A stretch of 64,000 nt of DNA from Apostichopus japonicus (GCF_037975245.1 NC_092583.1:16888764-16952763); one strand, 5' to 3'. Shown: positions 37,301 to 48,216, counted from the stretch's first letter. The notes: generated from the sequence alone by a model not told the origin. A program made the numbers and translations.

Positions 37301-40300
37301 ATATCCCAACAATGACAATACAATATGGTCGTAACTTCTCCCTCTTACATAGTATTCTATCAGTGAGCTGTTTTAATTGTCATGTGGTTTATGAGTGACA
37401 ATTTCATTTCTCGATGAATATAATAAAAAATATATAATAAAACACTAAACTATGCAGTTGTCATAGTAAGAAAACAGGCATAAAATTATACTCATGCAGC
37501 AAATGGAGAGAGCCTTGCATTCACCATGTACCGGTGTATATAATCTTAGGGAATAATTTAGTCTTCAAATTTTGTGGAAAAAGCAGTGAGAGCTCTGAAA
37601 TTTTTCCCCTGAATGTTTCCTGTGTACAAAACCTGCTACATCTTTCATCTTTGCACTTGTTAAACGAATTTGTCCATTTTGTTATGCCATACTAGCTACT
37701 GTATACATTCATCCCTAACCAATAGTGATAAAGGCTTAGTTTTGACTGTACGATACCTGATAATTGTCCATCTTCACTGCACGCACTATCCATAATGTCT
37801 GTTCAAGTTTAATATCAGTCAATGTAGCATTTAGTCATCAGGAAGCACATTACACCATAAATAAGTTCTTTAAGAAGCAATGCTTGCAGTGTTCCCAGAG
37901 ACCATCACAACAATTTCAGAGAATCACAATATAACACCCTACCAATATAAATCACAATCATCCAAATAATGATAAACTGTAAATCCAAAACAGATGATGC
38001 AGTTTGCATTTCCTTTTACATTAAATCTCACATGCTAAATTGTATAAATTTATCCAATAATCTCTGTTTCCCCTGCAAACTAGGTTAGGCTTATAATTAC
38101 AGTACTCTTGTCTGCGTTGATCCGAGAGTTGTACTCACGAATAAAGCACGATGATCAAATTATGCAGAAGATCATCCGTGTGGAACAGAAGAAATTTAAA
38201 TCCAAATTAACTGCTAAAGATTTGCCTCAACAGTATATCAAATCTATATTTTTCACGTCTCAAATAAAGCCATGCTGTACAGCAGTGTACAGTCCTTGGT
38301 TATTCTACTGTTTGTGGGCAGTGTCAAAACAAGTTCACTCTAGCATATCCACATTATGCACAGGAAATATTTTGGATTAGATTATTAATTTCAGCAGCCA
38401 AGCTGTCATAGCAACAGTGGAAAATTATCATAAAATTTATGGCATTGTCTCAGAGAGGATGAGTTCTCTACAAGAGAGGAAACCATGATTTAGTATGGTT
38501 ATGGTAATGACTAATCATCGTTAGTAAAACTAGACAATTAACAGACAGCACAAGTCATGAGCTAAAACTGAACAAACTTTATACGGGATGCAATCGAGTC
38601 ACAGTGTCCAGACGTATGTAGCTTGTCTCAATGCAAATTAGAAGATTTCTTGGTCAATATGTCCAATGTGTAGGCATACAGCTATCCAGCTTATTAAGTG
38701 AACAACAAACTTGGTAGATGAGAAAAATTTTCAAAGTTTGGCATTCCAACTTTCACAGAAAAAATTAGCACCTGGGAATAACAAAATAAACACAAGAAAT
38801 CACTCTTAGCTTCCCTTTACTTTTTGTAACAATTTGTAAGTTACATCTACACATGAGAGACTAGTGTACAACTGTATGTGAGTAGGACTTCCTCAGGATT
38901 AATCTAGAATGAAAAGTAAGTATCACAATAGATCCCTTGAGAAAAAGAATTTACAAATAGTTTGCTTTCTGGTAAATTCCTAATATTTTACGAAGTTATC
39001 CTCCATGATGATCAAAACACAGTGATACTGTCAGCTGTAATTACAGTACTTCAAATTGTTATCATGACCAACAATTTGCCACAAAAATATGGATCAAAAT
39101 TCCTATAACAACAGCAAAGTTTATGCAACAGTCACTTTTATAATGTATAGCAAAACACCATGTACGGTAATATGAGCAGCAAATAAATGACTTTCATCGC
39201 CACCTACACAGAGATGTGAATAGGAAACCTCATTACGATTTTGAAAACTAATTAATCTTCATGCATGGCTATAAGTAGTGTTTCCCTCAGAAGCCAAGCC
39301 ATAACTTTAAGGCCTCCCACTAAACTGAATCCAGCCTAATTACAACTTTTCTCTTTGTTTTTTTTGTCTTCTCACTCTACAAAATACTACGCATAATCAA
39401 CCATTCTATCCTGAAGGTTTTCACCTCCCATTCAAGTAATTACTGCTTCATTTTATTTTTTAAGCACCTTTGTTTTTACTGATGAATTCTTCATGCTGCA
39501 ATGAAGTGAGCTACTGAAGTATGAAATCCTAGAATAAGGGTTGACCTTGTGAGTGTTCAGTGCTCTCTGAAATATTAATTAACGATGGTACTATTAAAGG
39601 CTCAAAATCATTATTAGAATGTCAATATATCAGAGGGCACGAAAAAAATATCAAAGACAACAAAAATATCAAAGAAAAAAAAAATGATGAAATAAAAGCA
39701 GGGATGTAAAATGGTTTATTATCGACTAAAAATTATTTTCTGACAAAAAGAAAACGTTTACATTGGACTTCAAAGGAAATTGGCCTTTCGTAGATGTTCC
39801 ATATCATTGAGAAAGTCCTTCACAGCATGTGAGTTCAGTAGCTGTTTATCAATTTCAAGTCTTAGGTTTCACTGTAAGTATTAAGAAAAGTTATGCTAAG
39901 ATAATAATGCTTGACCCATCTGTACAAGCACTTTTCAATATGAATTTACATGAACTCAGAAGTTCAAACTGCATTCTAGTCTTGGTGATGTAAATTTTGT
40001 AATATAATAAGGCAAATATTGACTGTTTTCTCATCATAAAGGAGGACTTGAAGCAGAATTTTTGAATATGTGGTACAGTAGTCCTAGAATAATATAAATT
40101 ATCAGAACTAGTAATGATACTCAGCTTAATGATATTAGCTACAGTAAATCTCTTGAAGGTTAAGTGTTTTTTTCATAAATTTTATTTATCCTTGATAAAG
40201 TTACAATGTATGATAACAAGTATGTTAGTTGAGGCAGGGATGTACATTATAAGTACTATTCTGACAGACACCATAAAAGTCTTATGTTTTTCCCTTTTAG

Positions 40301-43300
40301 TTTTGTGTTGCACTTTGGGAACTAAGCTGATGGTCTGTGTGTTTAACTGTACTTGTACTTCATACACAATTTCCATTGATCAATGTCAGATGTTTACAGG
40401 GTCACTACAGTATTAATTATGTACTACAGTTACAGTATTGTTACAGGAGTGTTAGCTCAGTGGTTAACGCCGGTGCCTTCCAATCATAACAGGCGTGTAT
40501 CCAGGGGGGGGGCGTTGGGGGCGCGCGCCCCCCGGGTAAGAAAAAGAGGAGAGAAAAAAAAGAGAAGAAAAAAGGAAAAAAGAGGGGAAAAAAGAGGAGG
40601 AGGAGAGGAAGGGAAAAGAAAAAGAAGAAAGAGAGAAAAAGGAGAAAAGGAGGGAGTAAAAGAAAAACGCGAAGACACCGGGGAGAGAAAGAGGAACAGT
40701 GACATCATTACAGCGCTGAAGGGTAGCCAGTGATGGATCAATGATTTCGTAAAAGTGTGACTCACCCTACCCCTTACACCGACAACTCCATTTTTTGACG
40801 TTTCCATTTTCCTCTCTCACTAATGATCTATATATGTACTATATATGGTCTATCATAATGCGTGTGTAGAATTGTGCTATGAAACCAACTGTGGCTGGTC
40901 TCGAACTCGACCGTGTCGTCGGGGAACATGACGCATTTTGGGATGGGGGCGACCGCCCGCCCCCCCCATTCAGCATTTTTTTAAATGATATCGCTAAGTA
41001 ATTTCAAAATAGAAAGTGCTTAGAGGCAACTTACAAGGCCTGGGAAGTGTCATTTCCAGCGATCTGGGAGACATTTTCGGCCAAAATTTGCTTGTACGCT
41101 TCGCGCTAACAAATGGTCCTGGGTAGTGCCATTTCCAGCGATCTGGGAGACATTTTCGGCCAAAATTTGCTCGTACGCTTCGCGCTAACAAATGGTCCTG
41201 GGTAGTGCCATTTCCAGCGATCTGGGAGGCATTTTCGGCCAAAATTTGCTTGTACGCTTCGCGCCAACCTATGGTGGCGCTACGCTTAGATAATTTGCCT
41301 ACAGGCTTCGCCCCTCCCTTGGCAAATTCCTCGCTACGCGCCTGTTCGAATTTGTAACGCAAACAGCAGATATCACATCATATCAGTGAGCATGAAAATG
41401 GCATTCCAGGATGAAAAGCCTCAAAACTGTCCGACTTGCCTGAAAAAATAACCAAAAATTTTCGCGCGCGTTCAACGTCTTCATGTCAATATCATATAAG
41501 CAAGCATCGGTTATTACATCCCATGCCATCATGTACCGTACGGTCCATTCAAATTGCGCAGTATTTCGCGGGATGCTAATGTAAACAACGACATGTCTCA
41601 TGTAGCTATATAAAAAGCATGGAGGTCCAATTATGTCAAAACTCTCTTTTACATTAGTAATGGCGAATTAGGGGCTGCACCCCCGCCGCACAGTGGCGGA
41701 GCGTCCATACGGTCGGGGGGGTTGGATGCCCCCCCCTGACGGACTCAAATGGACTGCTGGCGCCTTTTTCAGCTCTTTACCACTTTTTACTTATTCTAGA
41801 TTATTGACTTTTTTATTGCGCTCTCATCTACTTATTGACATTTCTCACATTCTGTTGGTGTAATTTGGCGATGACACCTATTTATTCTTCGTTTATCCGC
41901 AAATTAGCCAGGCCCGGAAAGGGTCATTTCCGGCGATCTAGGGAGTATCTTTATTCAAAAATTTTCTGTACGCTACGCGCCAACCAGTGGTGGCGCTCCG
42001 CTTAGATAGTGTCGAAAGCGCTCCTACAAACCATTCTCGCCACTCCTGACCAATACCCCTAGCTCCACCACTGCCGCCGCGCCTCCTACGCCTATGTGTG
42101 TAGTGTTCGGTTGAAGGAAATATCTGCTATTTTTTCATTTCCTTCAACCAAGTTTTATAATAGCCGTTATAAGAGGTTTTAATGTTTGTACACCAATAAA
42201 TTAACTGTGTCGGAATTTTCGAAAATTTCTGACCAACATTCTGCATCACACTTCCCTCTACTCGTGCAATTTTCACCGGTCTGTTAGGGGTTGAAGGAAG
42301 TTTTTCTATATTGGTTGTCCATAGATGAAATTTTGTACAACATTATGGGTATGTTTTGAAGTGAGTTTATTCACGAGAAATGTGAATTTTCAAATTCTGA
42401 ACAAATATGGGGCTTAAAACCTTGAAAAGTGGGGCTGACGGGTATTGTGGGCCGCGACATAGAATCACCTACAAAAGCAAAGACCCACAGGAGATGCCAT
42501 CAGGTCGAACATGATGTGTGCCGGGTTGACAAACTTCAAAAAGGTTATGGATGGAAAAAAAAAACTATTAGGAAATACCTGGTTCTCAGGCAAAAAGTGT
42601 ACATCTGGTTGGTCATTTCAAGCCCGAGAAGTGCCGTTTCCGGTGATCTGGGGGGGTTTCAAAACAAGAAATTTTCTTGTACGCTGCGCGCCAACCGATG
42701 GTGGCGCTTCGCTTAGATAGTAATTCGCGCCCCCCGGGTTTGAAAATCCTGTATACGCGCCTGCATAAGGTCCCCCTACTATAGCTTCACCCCTTAGTTA
42801 CTGTACATACAGTGAAAAGAACATAAGTACTGTAGCAGGTACATGTGTTCATTGACTATCATCCCAAAGGCAAAGGTTATTTATTTGTCAAAAGAACCAA
42901 AATGTTAGAGACATTTGAAAGGTGGTAGGTTTACCAGGTATGTCATTCCTGGAGGGAATGTGGAGGGTTTGGTGCTTATTACAGCAGTGTCACCAAAATG
43001 TATAACTTAACTGCAATGTAAAGCATATTAAGCATTAGGCATTAAGAAAAAACCAATCTGACCAGTTGATCACAACATAATTAACAGACTTTAGATTTCA
43101 CTGTTGTAGATAATGCATACAGTACTTATCAAAACTAAAGGCATACTGACAGATATCAGATATAGTAATTTCTACAGGGTTAAGTTGAGAGGTCACCTTA
43201 TTGTATTATGTTTTACTTCTGTATCAAACAGAAATGTTACACAGTCAGGACTAAGGAATATACCTTAATCAAATTGGTGCCTCCCATTCCAACCCACTAC

Positions 43301-45405
43301 CTCCCCTCTCCATGGATCGTCAAGACTGTATATCAGAAGAAACTTATAATTACACAACTTTGTAGTACAAGCTTCATTTGTCTCCATTAAATGTCCCAAC
43401 ATATCACCAGACAATCACCTCCCTCCTCTCCTCTCTCCTCCCATCCCTCCTCCACTCCCTCCCCGCCCCCACCCACATGGACAGGTGCCTGATCAAAGGC
43501 AATACAAACTGAACATTGAATATCTTAACAAGCGACCAGCATGAAGTTGCAATAACTAAAGCTACACAATTCAAGTATCTTTCTTTGTATACTGTAACAT
43601 AAAACCTTTTCGAGTTTAAATAAATTATCTTGTATTAAATGTCACAGAAATATAATACTTCTAAGATCTATAAGCATGTCAGTCTTTGCAACAAACAGGA
43701 AACAGTGTAGAATATAAAGTGTACTGTGATATGACATGCTCACTCTGTTCAAAGCTGTTGTCAATGAAATTTGATGACCACATTGTGAAACACACACGCA
43801 CAAATATAAACAGTCAAATTTATTAATAACAGGAAGTAAATATATATTGGTCAGAACTATTTTTCTTAGACTGAATAAAAAAAAATTCTCCAGTGCAATA
43901 AACATGTGTGAATTTCCACTATAAAGATCTGTGTAAAGAAATGTTTTGTGAGAATCAAAACCTGCTCAGATAAGTGTTCTCTTTCTTATAATTTTTAAAT
44001 ATTCAGAGGGCGTGGCAGGCAAACAGAGAGGAGGGACAAATGTGTGTGTCAATTATTTTACAGATTCCTCGTTTTGTCCTTTCGGCAGACAGACAGGTCA
44101 CTGTCATTACAAAATTTTAACATCCATTAATCATTAATGGTATAATAATAGAAAAGCAGTTAATATAAAGTAGCATACTGTAGATATAATGTACTGTAGG
44201 CTATGTGCTTGTACTGCACAAAAGTACATTAAAGGGAGTGAAGACTCCCGCACAAAGAAAATGTCGAATGAGGTGTAACAGAAGTGTTAGACACCACCTT
44301 GATCACCATCGATCCCAGAAAATACACACACAGCTTGCTATCGTCGGTAATTAGACACTAGTGTACAGTCAATAAATACAGCTATGGTAATTTCCCACAA
44401 CACAGTGTACATAGCAGCAATGGACATCTCAGGTCCAGATAAAAAAGGTATCACGTTTCATTACTGTCTGCATTTTGTAGCGACAAGAAAAAACTTCACT
44501 TGCAAGCAACGGAAAGTTAACTTTTTCAGAGCGGGGCACGCGGTTTGGGGCGAGTCTTCAATGCCTTTAAATATGGTAAAAGTGGGTGGTAGATAAACCT
44601 GGACAGGGTTGTAACAGGTCATATAATTTTATATGCTTGTCACTATGATGTCATGATGCTTGGGGTAACATATCTTAAACTCTCTACATTATGCTCTGAT
44701 CCTCTTACCTATTTTTTCTTTGGCATGCTTCTCCGCGTATTTTTGATGATGGTGTTCTTCTCCATGCTTGATCAGAGCTTTCTTCACCTTTCCAGCGGTT
44801 TTTGTGACTTTTGATGTCACACCGAAACTGATGTGTTTCTTCTTCTTTTTCTTCTTGGCATCCCTCTCTTGCTTTTGGTTGATTTCATTCGACACTAACG
44901 CAGAGTTTTCACTTTCAGATATTGTCTCATAACTACGGGTATCATCAGAGAGGTTAGAGGTATGGGGTAGAGGGGCAAATGTCACATGACTCTTCTCCTC
45001 TATTTTTCGATTACCATCACCGGAAGTTTCTTCATCTTTCTTTGTATTTGTCTCTGGTGTCTTCTCCACAACTACTTCTACAGTCGTCTGAAGGTTTGAC
45101 TTTGGAATATCTGCCTGACTTTGTGGTAATGGCTTGTCTAATTGCCGTGGTCTCACAGAGCCACTTTTTACTAATCTCTCAGTTTCTTTCTGAGGGACCC
45201 ATGTCTCTGATGTTTCTGTTGTTATGGTGCCGTAACCTCTCTGGCTATGGATAGGACTGTTTGCTACAGGGCTTCCATCACTGCACTTGTCTGATCCATC
45301 ACTGGGATTCAAACATGAACAACAATTACCCATATTAGACACCTTACAGAGAGATACGACCATACATCTGTTGATACAAGGCTGGTACCATCTTAAAAGT
45401 CAGTG
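34234..45405 (-). CDS. predicted N-myristoylated R-SNARE-like protein, 300 aa, 4 coding exons
   Basis: CDS: 45333-44709, 35249-35175, 35022-34940, 34353-34234 (903 nt). The span given includes 72 bases of 5' UTR. All three junctions match in phase and use GT/AG. Residues 1-7 are MGNCCSC: Gly2 with the initiator Met fits N-myristoylation, and Cys4, 5 and 7 are palmitoylation candidates. About 10-155 is acidic/Ser/Thr-rich and disordered. Lys160-166 are seven lysines, followed by a basic amphipathic stretch to 208. 234-300 is a charged helix ending in an R-SNARE-like motif: Arg266 at the zero layer, then L270, L273, T277, M280, A284, F287, T291, L294 at layers +1 to +8. The segment ERGEKLGELE closely resembles the tomosyn/amisyn/VAMP R-SNARE core. 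There is no transmembrane anchor, WD40 or longin domain. The N-terminal half of the SNARE motif is weak and has a proline. I do not recognise the whole protein. Confidence 0.72.
34940..35022 (-). CDS. SNARE-like gene exon 3: charged helix
   Basis: 83 nt; acceptor ttaattttggcag, donor GAAAG|gtacac. Encodes RMEKIEKEREEKEKLKQQTQ and then GFRDPRK: a Glu/Lys-rich coiled-coil-like helix leading into the SNARE-like segment. KLKQQTQ recalls the RLQQTQ start of brevin SNARE motifs, but here it lies 8 residues closer to the zero layer, so a skipped microexon is possible. Confidence 0.65.
35175..35249 (-). CDS. SNARE-like gene exon 2
   Basis: 75 nt; acceptor gatgtttacag, donor CGAGAG|gtgagt. Encodes (A)SSGNFERGKLQRVSSSRMKS and then KYAR, basic and Ser-rich. 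It takes two bases to finish the split Ala codon from exon 1 and leaves one base for exon 3; the match in phase on both sides supports it. It sits 9.5 kb from exon 1. Confidence 0.7.
36430..36860. repeat. degenerate tandem array, unit about 22 bp (gcttctctagctatcacctaa)
   Basis: About 18 diverged copies of 'agcttctctagctatcaRstta'. Interspersed AGCT palindromes; no open frame. Unrelated to the 24-bp and 21-bp arrays elsewhere in the window. Confidence 0.8.
40446..40489 (+). mobile_element. tRNA-derived SINE head, interrupted
   Basis: Nearly identical to the first 44 bases of the SINE at 25456: GGAGTGTTAGCTCAGTGGTT then aacgccggtgccttccaatcataa. It breaks at 40489 where the CAGGCG-ended DNA element begins. 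After that element, 'cataaggtcccc' picks up where the SINE would continue, although what follows diverges. Confidence 0.6.
40530..40697. repeat. polypurine tract (GA-rich)
   Basis: About 165 bases of almost only A and G on the plus strand. Open frames through it (Lys/Arg/Glu or Phe/Leu/Ser repeats) are artefacts. Confidence 0.9.
41041..41277. repeat. 79-bp unit repeated three times
   Basis: Copies start at 41041, 41120 and 41199 with 'tggg(a/t)agtg(t/c)catttccagcgatctggg' and end with 'ttcgcg(c/t)taac.aatggtcc'. The unit is the shared module also found at 30470, 41910, 42620 and (inverted) 56590. Confidence 0.9.
41691..42073. mobile_element. hAT-type MITE, 383 bp, TIR CAGTGGYGGAGC
   Basis: CAGTGGCGGAGC at the left; CAGTGGTGGAGCTAGGGG on the minus strand at the right. 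Flanked by CCGCCGCA (41683-41690) and CCGCCGCG (42074-42081), an 8-bp duplication with one change, as made by hAT transposases. Nested inside the 40490-42763 composite. Confidence 0.75.
44229..44570 (-). mobile_element. TTAA-flanked MITE, copy B
   Basis: TTAA at 44229-44232 and 44567-44570. Inverted relative to 27404-27766, with matching interior (for example 'gaggtgtaacagaagtgttagacaccacc' and 'acttgcaagcaacggaaagttaac'). Lies 140 bases from the SNARE-like exon 1 donor, within its intron. Confidence 0.8.
44709..45333 (-). CDS. SNARE-like gene exon 1: MGNCCSC N-terminus to lysine-rich region
   Basis: 208 codons plus one base; donor ATAG|gtaagag. The start at MGNCC is chosen because its ATG has A at -3 and G at +4, and it exposes a textbook acylation sequence. 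A weaker in-frame ATG at 45363 would add ten residues (MVVSLCKVSN) and bury Gly2. The exon is preceded by a strong acceptor (cta-T8-gcag, ending at 45406), so it has an upstream non-coding exon not located here. Confidence 0.78.
45344..45391 (-). promoter_or_regulatory. upstream ORF (15 codons) in 5' UTR of SNARE-like gene
   Basis: ATG at 45391 has A at -3 and G at +4. It runs 15 codons to TAA and ends 10 bases before the MGNCC start, in a different frame. Such a uORF would be expected to reduce translation of the main frame or make it depend on reinitiation. Valid only if the exon starts at the predicted acceptor. Confidence 0.5.
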
Positions 45406-45948
45406 CTGCAAAAAAAATAGAAATGATACTGTATGTAACCTAGCTGAAGATATGTATACCGTAAACCAGTTCAAGGTAGGCTAATTACAAATGATGCAAA
45501 GAGAATATTCAATATTCCCCAAACATATTCATGTATTATTGTCAGAATATTTCCGCTCAAATTAGCTTAATGCTAAGGGTTTCTCATTACTAAAACATAT
45601 TTGAAGCGTTGATGGCCGACACACTCAATCACCCACCAAGAAAATGAATATATTGCATTTCTATAACATATTTAACAAGGGAGTCTAAGAAAATGGGACC
45701 CAAGTCCAAGACTTTGACAGAAGTCAACATCACTGGTTAGTCCTCATAACTCATAATAATAAAAGGGTGATACTCTCATAAAATCATTGCTTTACTTGAT
45801 TCCTCATCCAGAAAAGTGCATATGGTATAGAGTCAGATAGCTTGAATTCAGCTAAGACAGTATTGCACTGGTTAACTTGTTAATGCTATGAACTTTGTGG
45901 TGTTGGGTGAGATCAATTGTGAGATGTCTTGTAATAACATTCTATTAT

Positions 45949-46885
45949 GTGTAAAAATAAGTTGGCCTCACATTTCGATCCTAGCAGGATCTTCTTCAGA
46001 GGCTAAATGACAAGTAACAGTAACAGAAGGGACAAAAACACGCACAGAATACAGACAGGTTAATGAGCATGGTGAACACAAAGAGATAGATGTAAGGAGA
46101 TTAGTAGACAAGGGATGGAGAGAAGAAAGTAACAGGGGAAGAGGAGAGGTAGGAGATAAACAGTGGAGGGACAAAGCGAGGATTAAGGGAAAGGATTAGG
46201 GAATAAACTGGAGAGGACAAAGATAGAAAGGTGTGAAGAAAAAAGGGTGGAAGAGAGCTGTGTGAAGAGGAGAGATGGGGGGGGGTGGGGGAACAAGGGG
46301 AGCTGGAGGGGGGGACAGAAGAAAAGTTAGTCATGTCCTTCCTGAATGTTGAGCCCATGAGGTTGAATGGTGCGAAGGCGTTGCATCTACAGCCCCTCTC
46401 TCTGCTGATTCGTACTAGGTCAGGGCGGCTACCTAAGGATTCAATCCCCTGTAGGGACATGTCGTTAATGGTATGGTTGGGAAGGTTAAAATGTTCTCCA
46501 ACTGGGGTATCAGTCTTCATGGTGTTGACTGTGGATCTGTGACCATAGATTCGCTTCTTGAGGGTGGTTTTGGTTTCGCCAACATATTGGATGCCACAAA
46601 CTCTACAAGAGATCAGATAGATGACATTAGTGGTTGTGCAAGTGATGAGACCTTTAGTCTTGTGTTTGAGTTGCATGCTGTGGCTGGTGATGGAATTAGA
46701 TTCAACAATGTGGTGGCTGCAGATGACGCATCTCGAAGTACGATCACATTTGAAAGTATCATGCTGAATGGGTGTAGGGTTAGAAGTTAGAGGTGGAACA
46801 GCAGCACGCACAAGAAGGTCTCGTAGGTTGTGGACGTCTGTAGGCGATGGTGGGTTTTTCAGGGACGGCTTGCTTGTTTTTACTT
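45949..46885 (-). mobile_element. Penelope-like element fragment with GIY-YIG endonuclease
   Basis: A 14-base direct repeat TAACATTCTATTAT flanks the insertion exactly (45935-45948 and 46886-46899). The minus-strand frame reads NLRDLLVRAAVPP, FKCDRTSRCVICSHH, NVIYLISCRVCGIQYVGETK (the GIY-YIG core: IYLI...QYVGET), TLKKRIYGHRS, then the catalytic-region GEHFNLPNH. These are the linker, Cys motif and GIY-YIG nuclease of Penelope-like retroelements. The reverse transcriptase is missing, so this is a 5'-truncated insertion. The frame runs into the purine-rich 3' region with the hammerhead-like motif at the end. Confidence 0.88.
45964..46002 (-). ncRNA. hammerhead-ribozyme-like motif in Penelope 3' end
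   Basis: Minus strand: stem I GCCU, CUGAAGA (full CUGANGA core), stem II GAUCC-UGCUA-GGAUC, GAAA, then UGUG in place of CGUC, and AGGC closing stem I. The core is intact except at the cleavage site, where C17 is replaced by G, so self-cleavage is doubtful. Confidence 0.65.
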
Positions 46886-48095
46886 TAACATTCTATTATA
46901 TAAGAATGAACCATATCTTTGGGCACACCTGTAACTTAATATATTGGCGAGCTTATATATTCCGACTTTAGATGCACATGTGGTTAGACCAAGCCGAAGT
47001 TATTTGTACATGAATCACGAGGTTAATCAATCCTGACGCCCTTGTTTGTGCTATAAAAAATATGCCTAAAAAGTTAGGCTGCTGTAGCCTAGCCCACAAA
47101 CTTGAATCTAAAACTTTCAATTAAGTTACCGAATTGTTTTGGAAATCACTTTGTTAGCGAAACTTTCTTCTAACTTAGCCTGTCTGATTTAAATATAGCC
47201 TAGGCCATGTCTATGTAGTGAAAATGAAACGGAAAATGCTCACTGTGACTGTCATATTTTCACGAATCGCTGGGAAGTGGCATTTGAATGTTGTGCAATT
47301 GCACTGAGTATGTATTGTGCGAAATATAATAACTTGGTCTACGATGATGACACTGTTGTATGTTTACTCAAGTCAGCTGACCGTACAAAATATATGTTTG
47401 GGATTTACGCCCTCTAATTCTGAAGTAGCTAATTTCCCCGAACGATTAGGCGCGATTCTGCCCGAAGTTTTCATTTCTAGTGGACAACGAGAGGTATCAA
47501 ATAAATAATGAAGCATCTGTGATGTAAGCCATTTGGGAGACGTTTATAATACTTAGCATAGGCGTAGGGGACAGTCCCAATTTGGGCGGAAGGGGAAGGG
47601 GGCAGAAAGTTTCTGTCCGAATTTGAAACTTTGTCCGAATTTTCGAAACTTATTACACAAGCCGCATGAAACATGCTTGATGCCGGTTGCGAGTATGATT
47701 TTATTGAAATTGTCATTTGTAAGCGTACTTAGAATAGTTGGTACCCGGGACGGACCGCCCCACTTAGTACGCCATTGTATGTAAAGGTGTTCCACAGTCG
47801 AATATAAGAAGTTTCGAAATATTTTGTAATAATTATTACTAATAGGCACACCTTTGTGTGGCTGTTGGCATTAATGTTATAGAACATGGGTTTTAGTACA
47901 TACGAAGGAGACTAGCCAAGTATATTATTACATGAGCAATTTGGACGGCCTTTAAACTATGTTGTCGATTACAGTCGAAAAATAAGTGTTCCGAGGCTGC
48001 CGGTATTTTCAACAACCTTTGAAAAGGCTTGCAATCGTTTTTATCTCCCGACGTTTTCATTACGTGTTAAAATACTCAGGCAAGAATCGTTGATG

Positions 48096-48216
48096 ATTCG
48101 GGTAAGAATCTGAAACGATTTGGACGAGAATCTGGAACATTCGGGCAAGAATCGGAAACGATTTGGGAGAGAATCGGGAACATTCGGGCAAGCATCGAAG
48201 AAAATTTGGGCAAGCG
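48096..48216. repeat. 43-bp tandem repeat, 2.8 copies
   Basis: 'attcgggyaagaatcKgaaacgatttgg...gagaatcKggaac' at 48096-48138 and 48139-48181, with a partial third copy. Each unit is itself two similar half-units of about 21 bases. Flanked by diverged copies of 'gaggctgcc.g.attttcaaca' near 47993 and 48279. Confidence 0.75.

Larger units (their letters stand above)
40490..42763. mobile_element. 2.3-kb composite non-autonomous DNA transposon, TIR CAGGCGYGTATMCAGG
   Basis: Left end CAGGCGTGTATCCAGGGGGG; right end on the minus strand CAGGCGCGTATACAGGATTT. The pentamer CATAA flanks both sides (40485-40489, 42764-42768). Inside are a purine tract (40530-40697), an older copy of the 30341-type element ending at about 41346, a 79-bp triplication (41041-41277), the nested hAT-type element 41691-42073, and an inverted repeat GGTTGAAGGAAAT at 42109/42149. 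No transposase frame remains. Confidence 0.6.
35250..44708 (-). other. large intron 1 of SNARE-like gene (coding intron)
   Basis: About 9.5 kb with no further exon detected. It holds the TAGC-type array, the SINE head, the 2.3-kb composite DNA element and TTAA element copy B, each listed separately. The stretches 36870-40440 and 42790-44220 appear unique and AT-rich, apart from a CT-rich block near 43420-43470. Confidence 0.5.

Noticed and set aside
40383-40807. Lys/Arg/Glu-rich and Phe/Leu/Ser-rich open frames
   Set aside because: Translation of the purine tract inside a DNA transposon.
46285-46790. Plus-strand open frames over the Penelope fragment
   Set aside because: Antisense shadows of the GIY-YIG nuclease frame.
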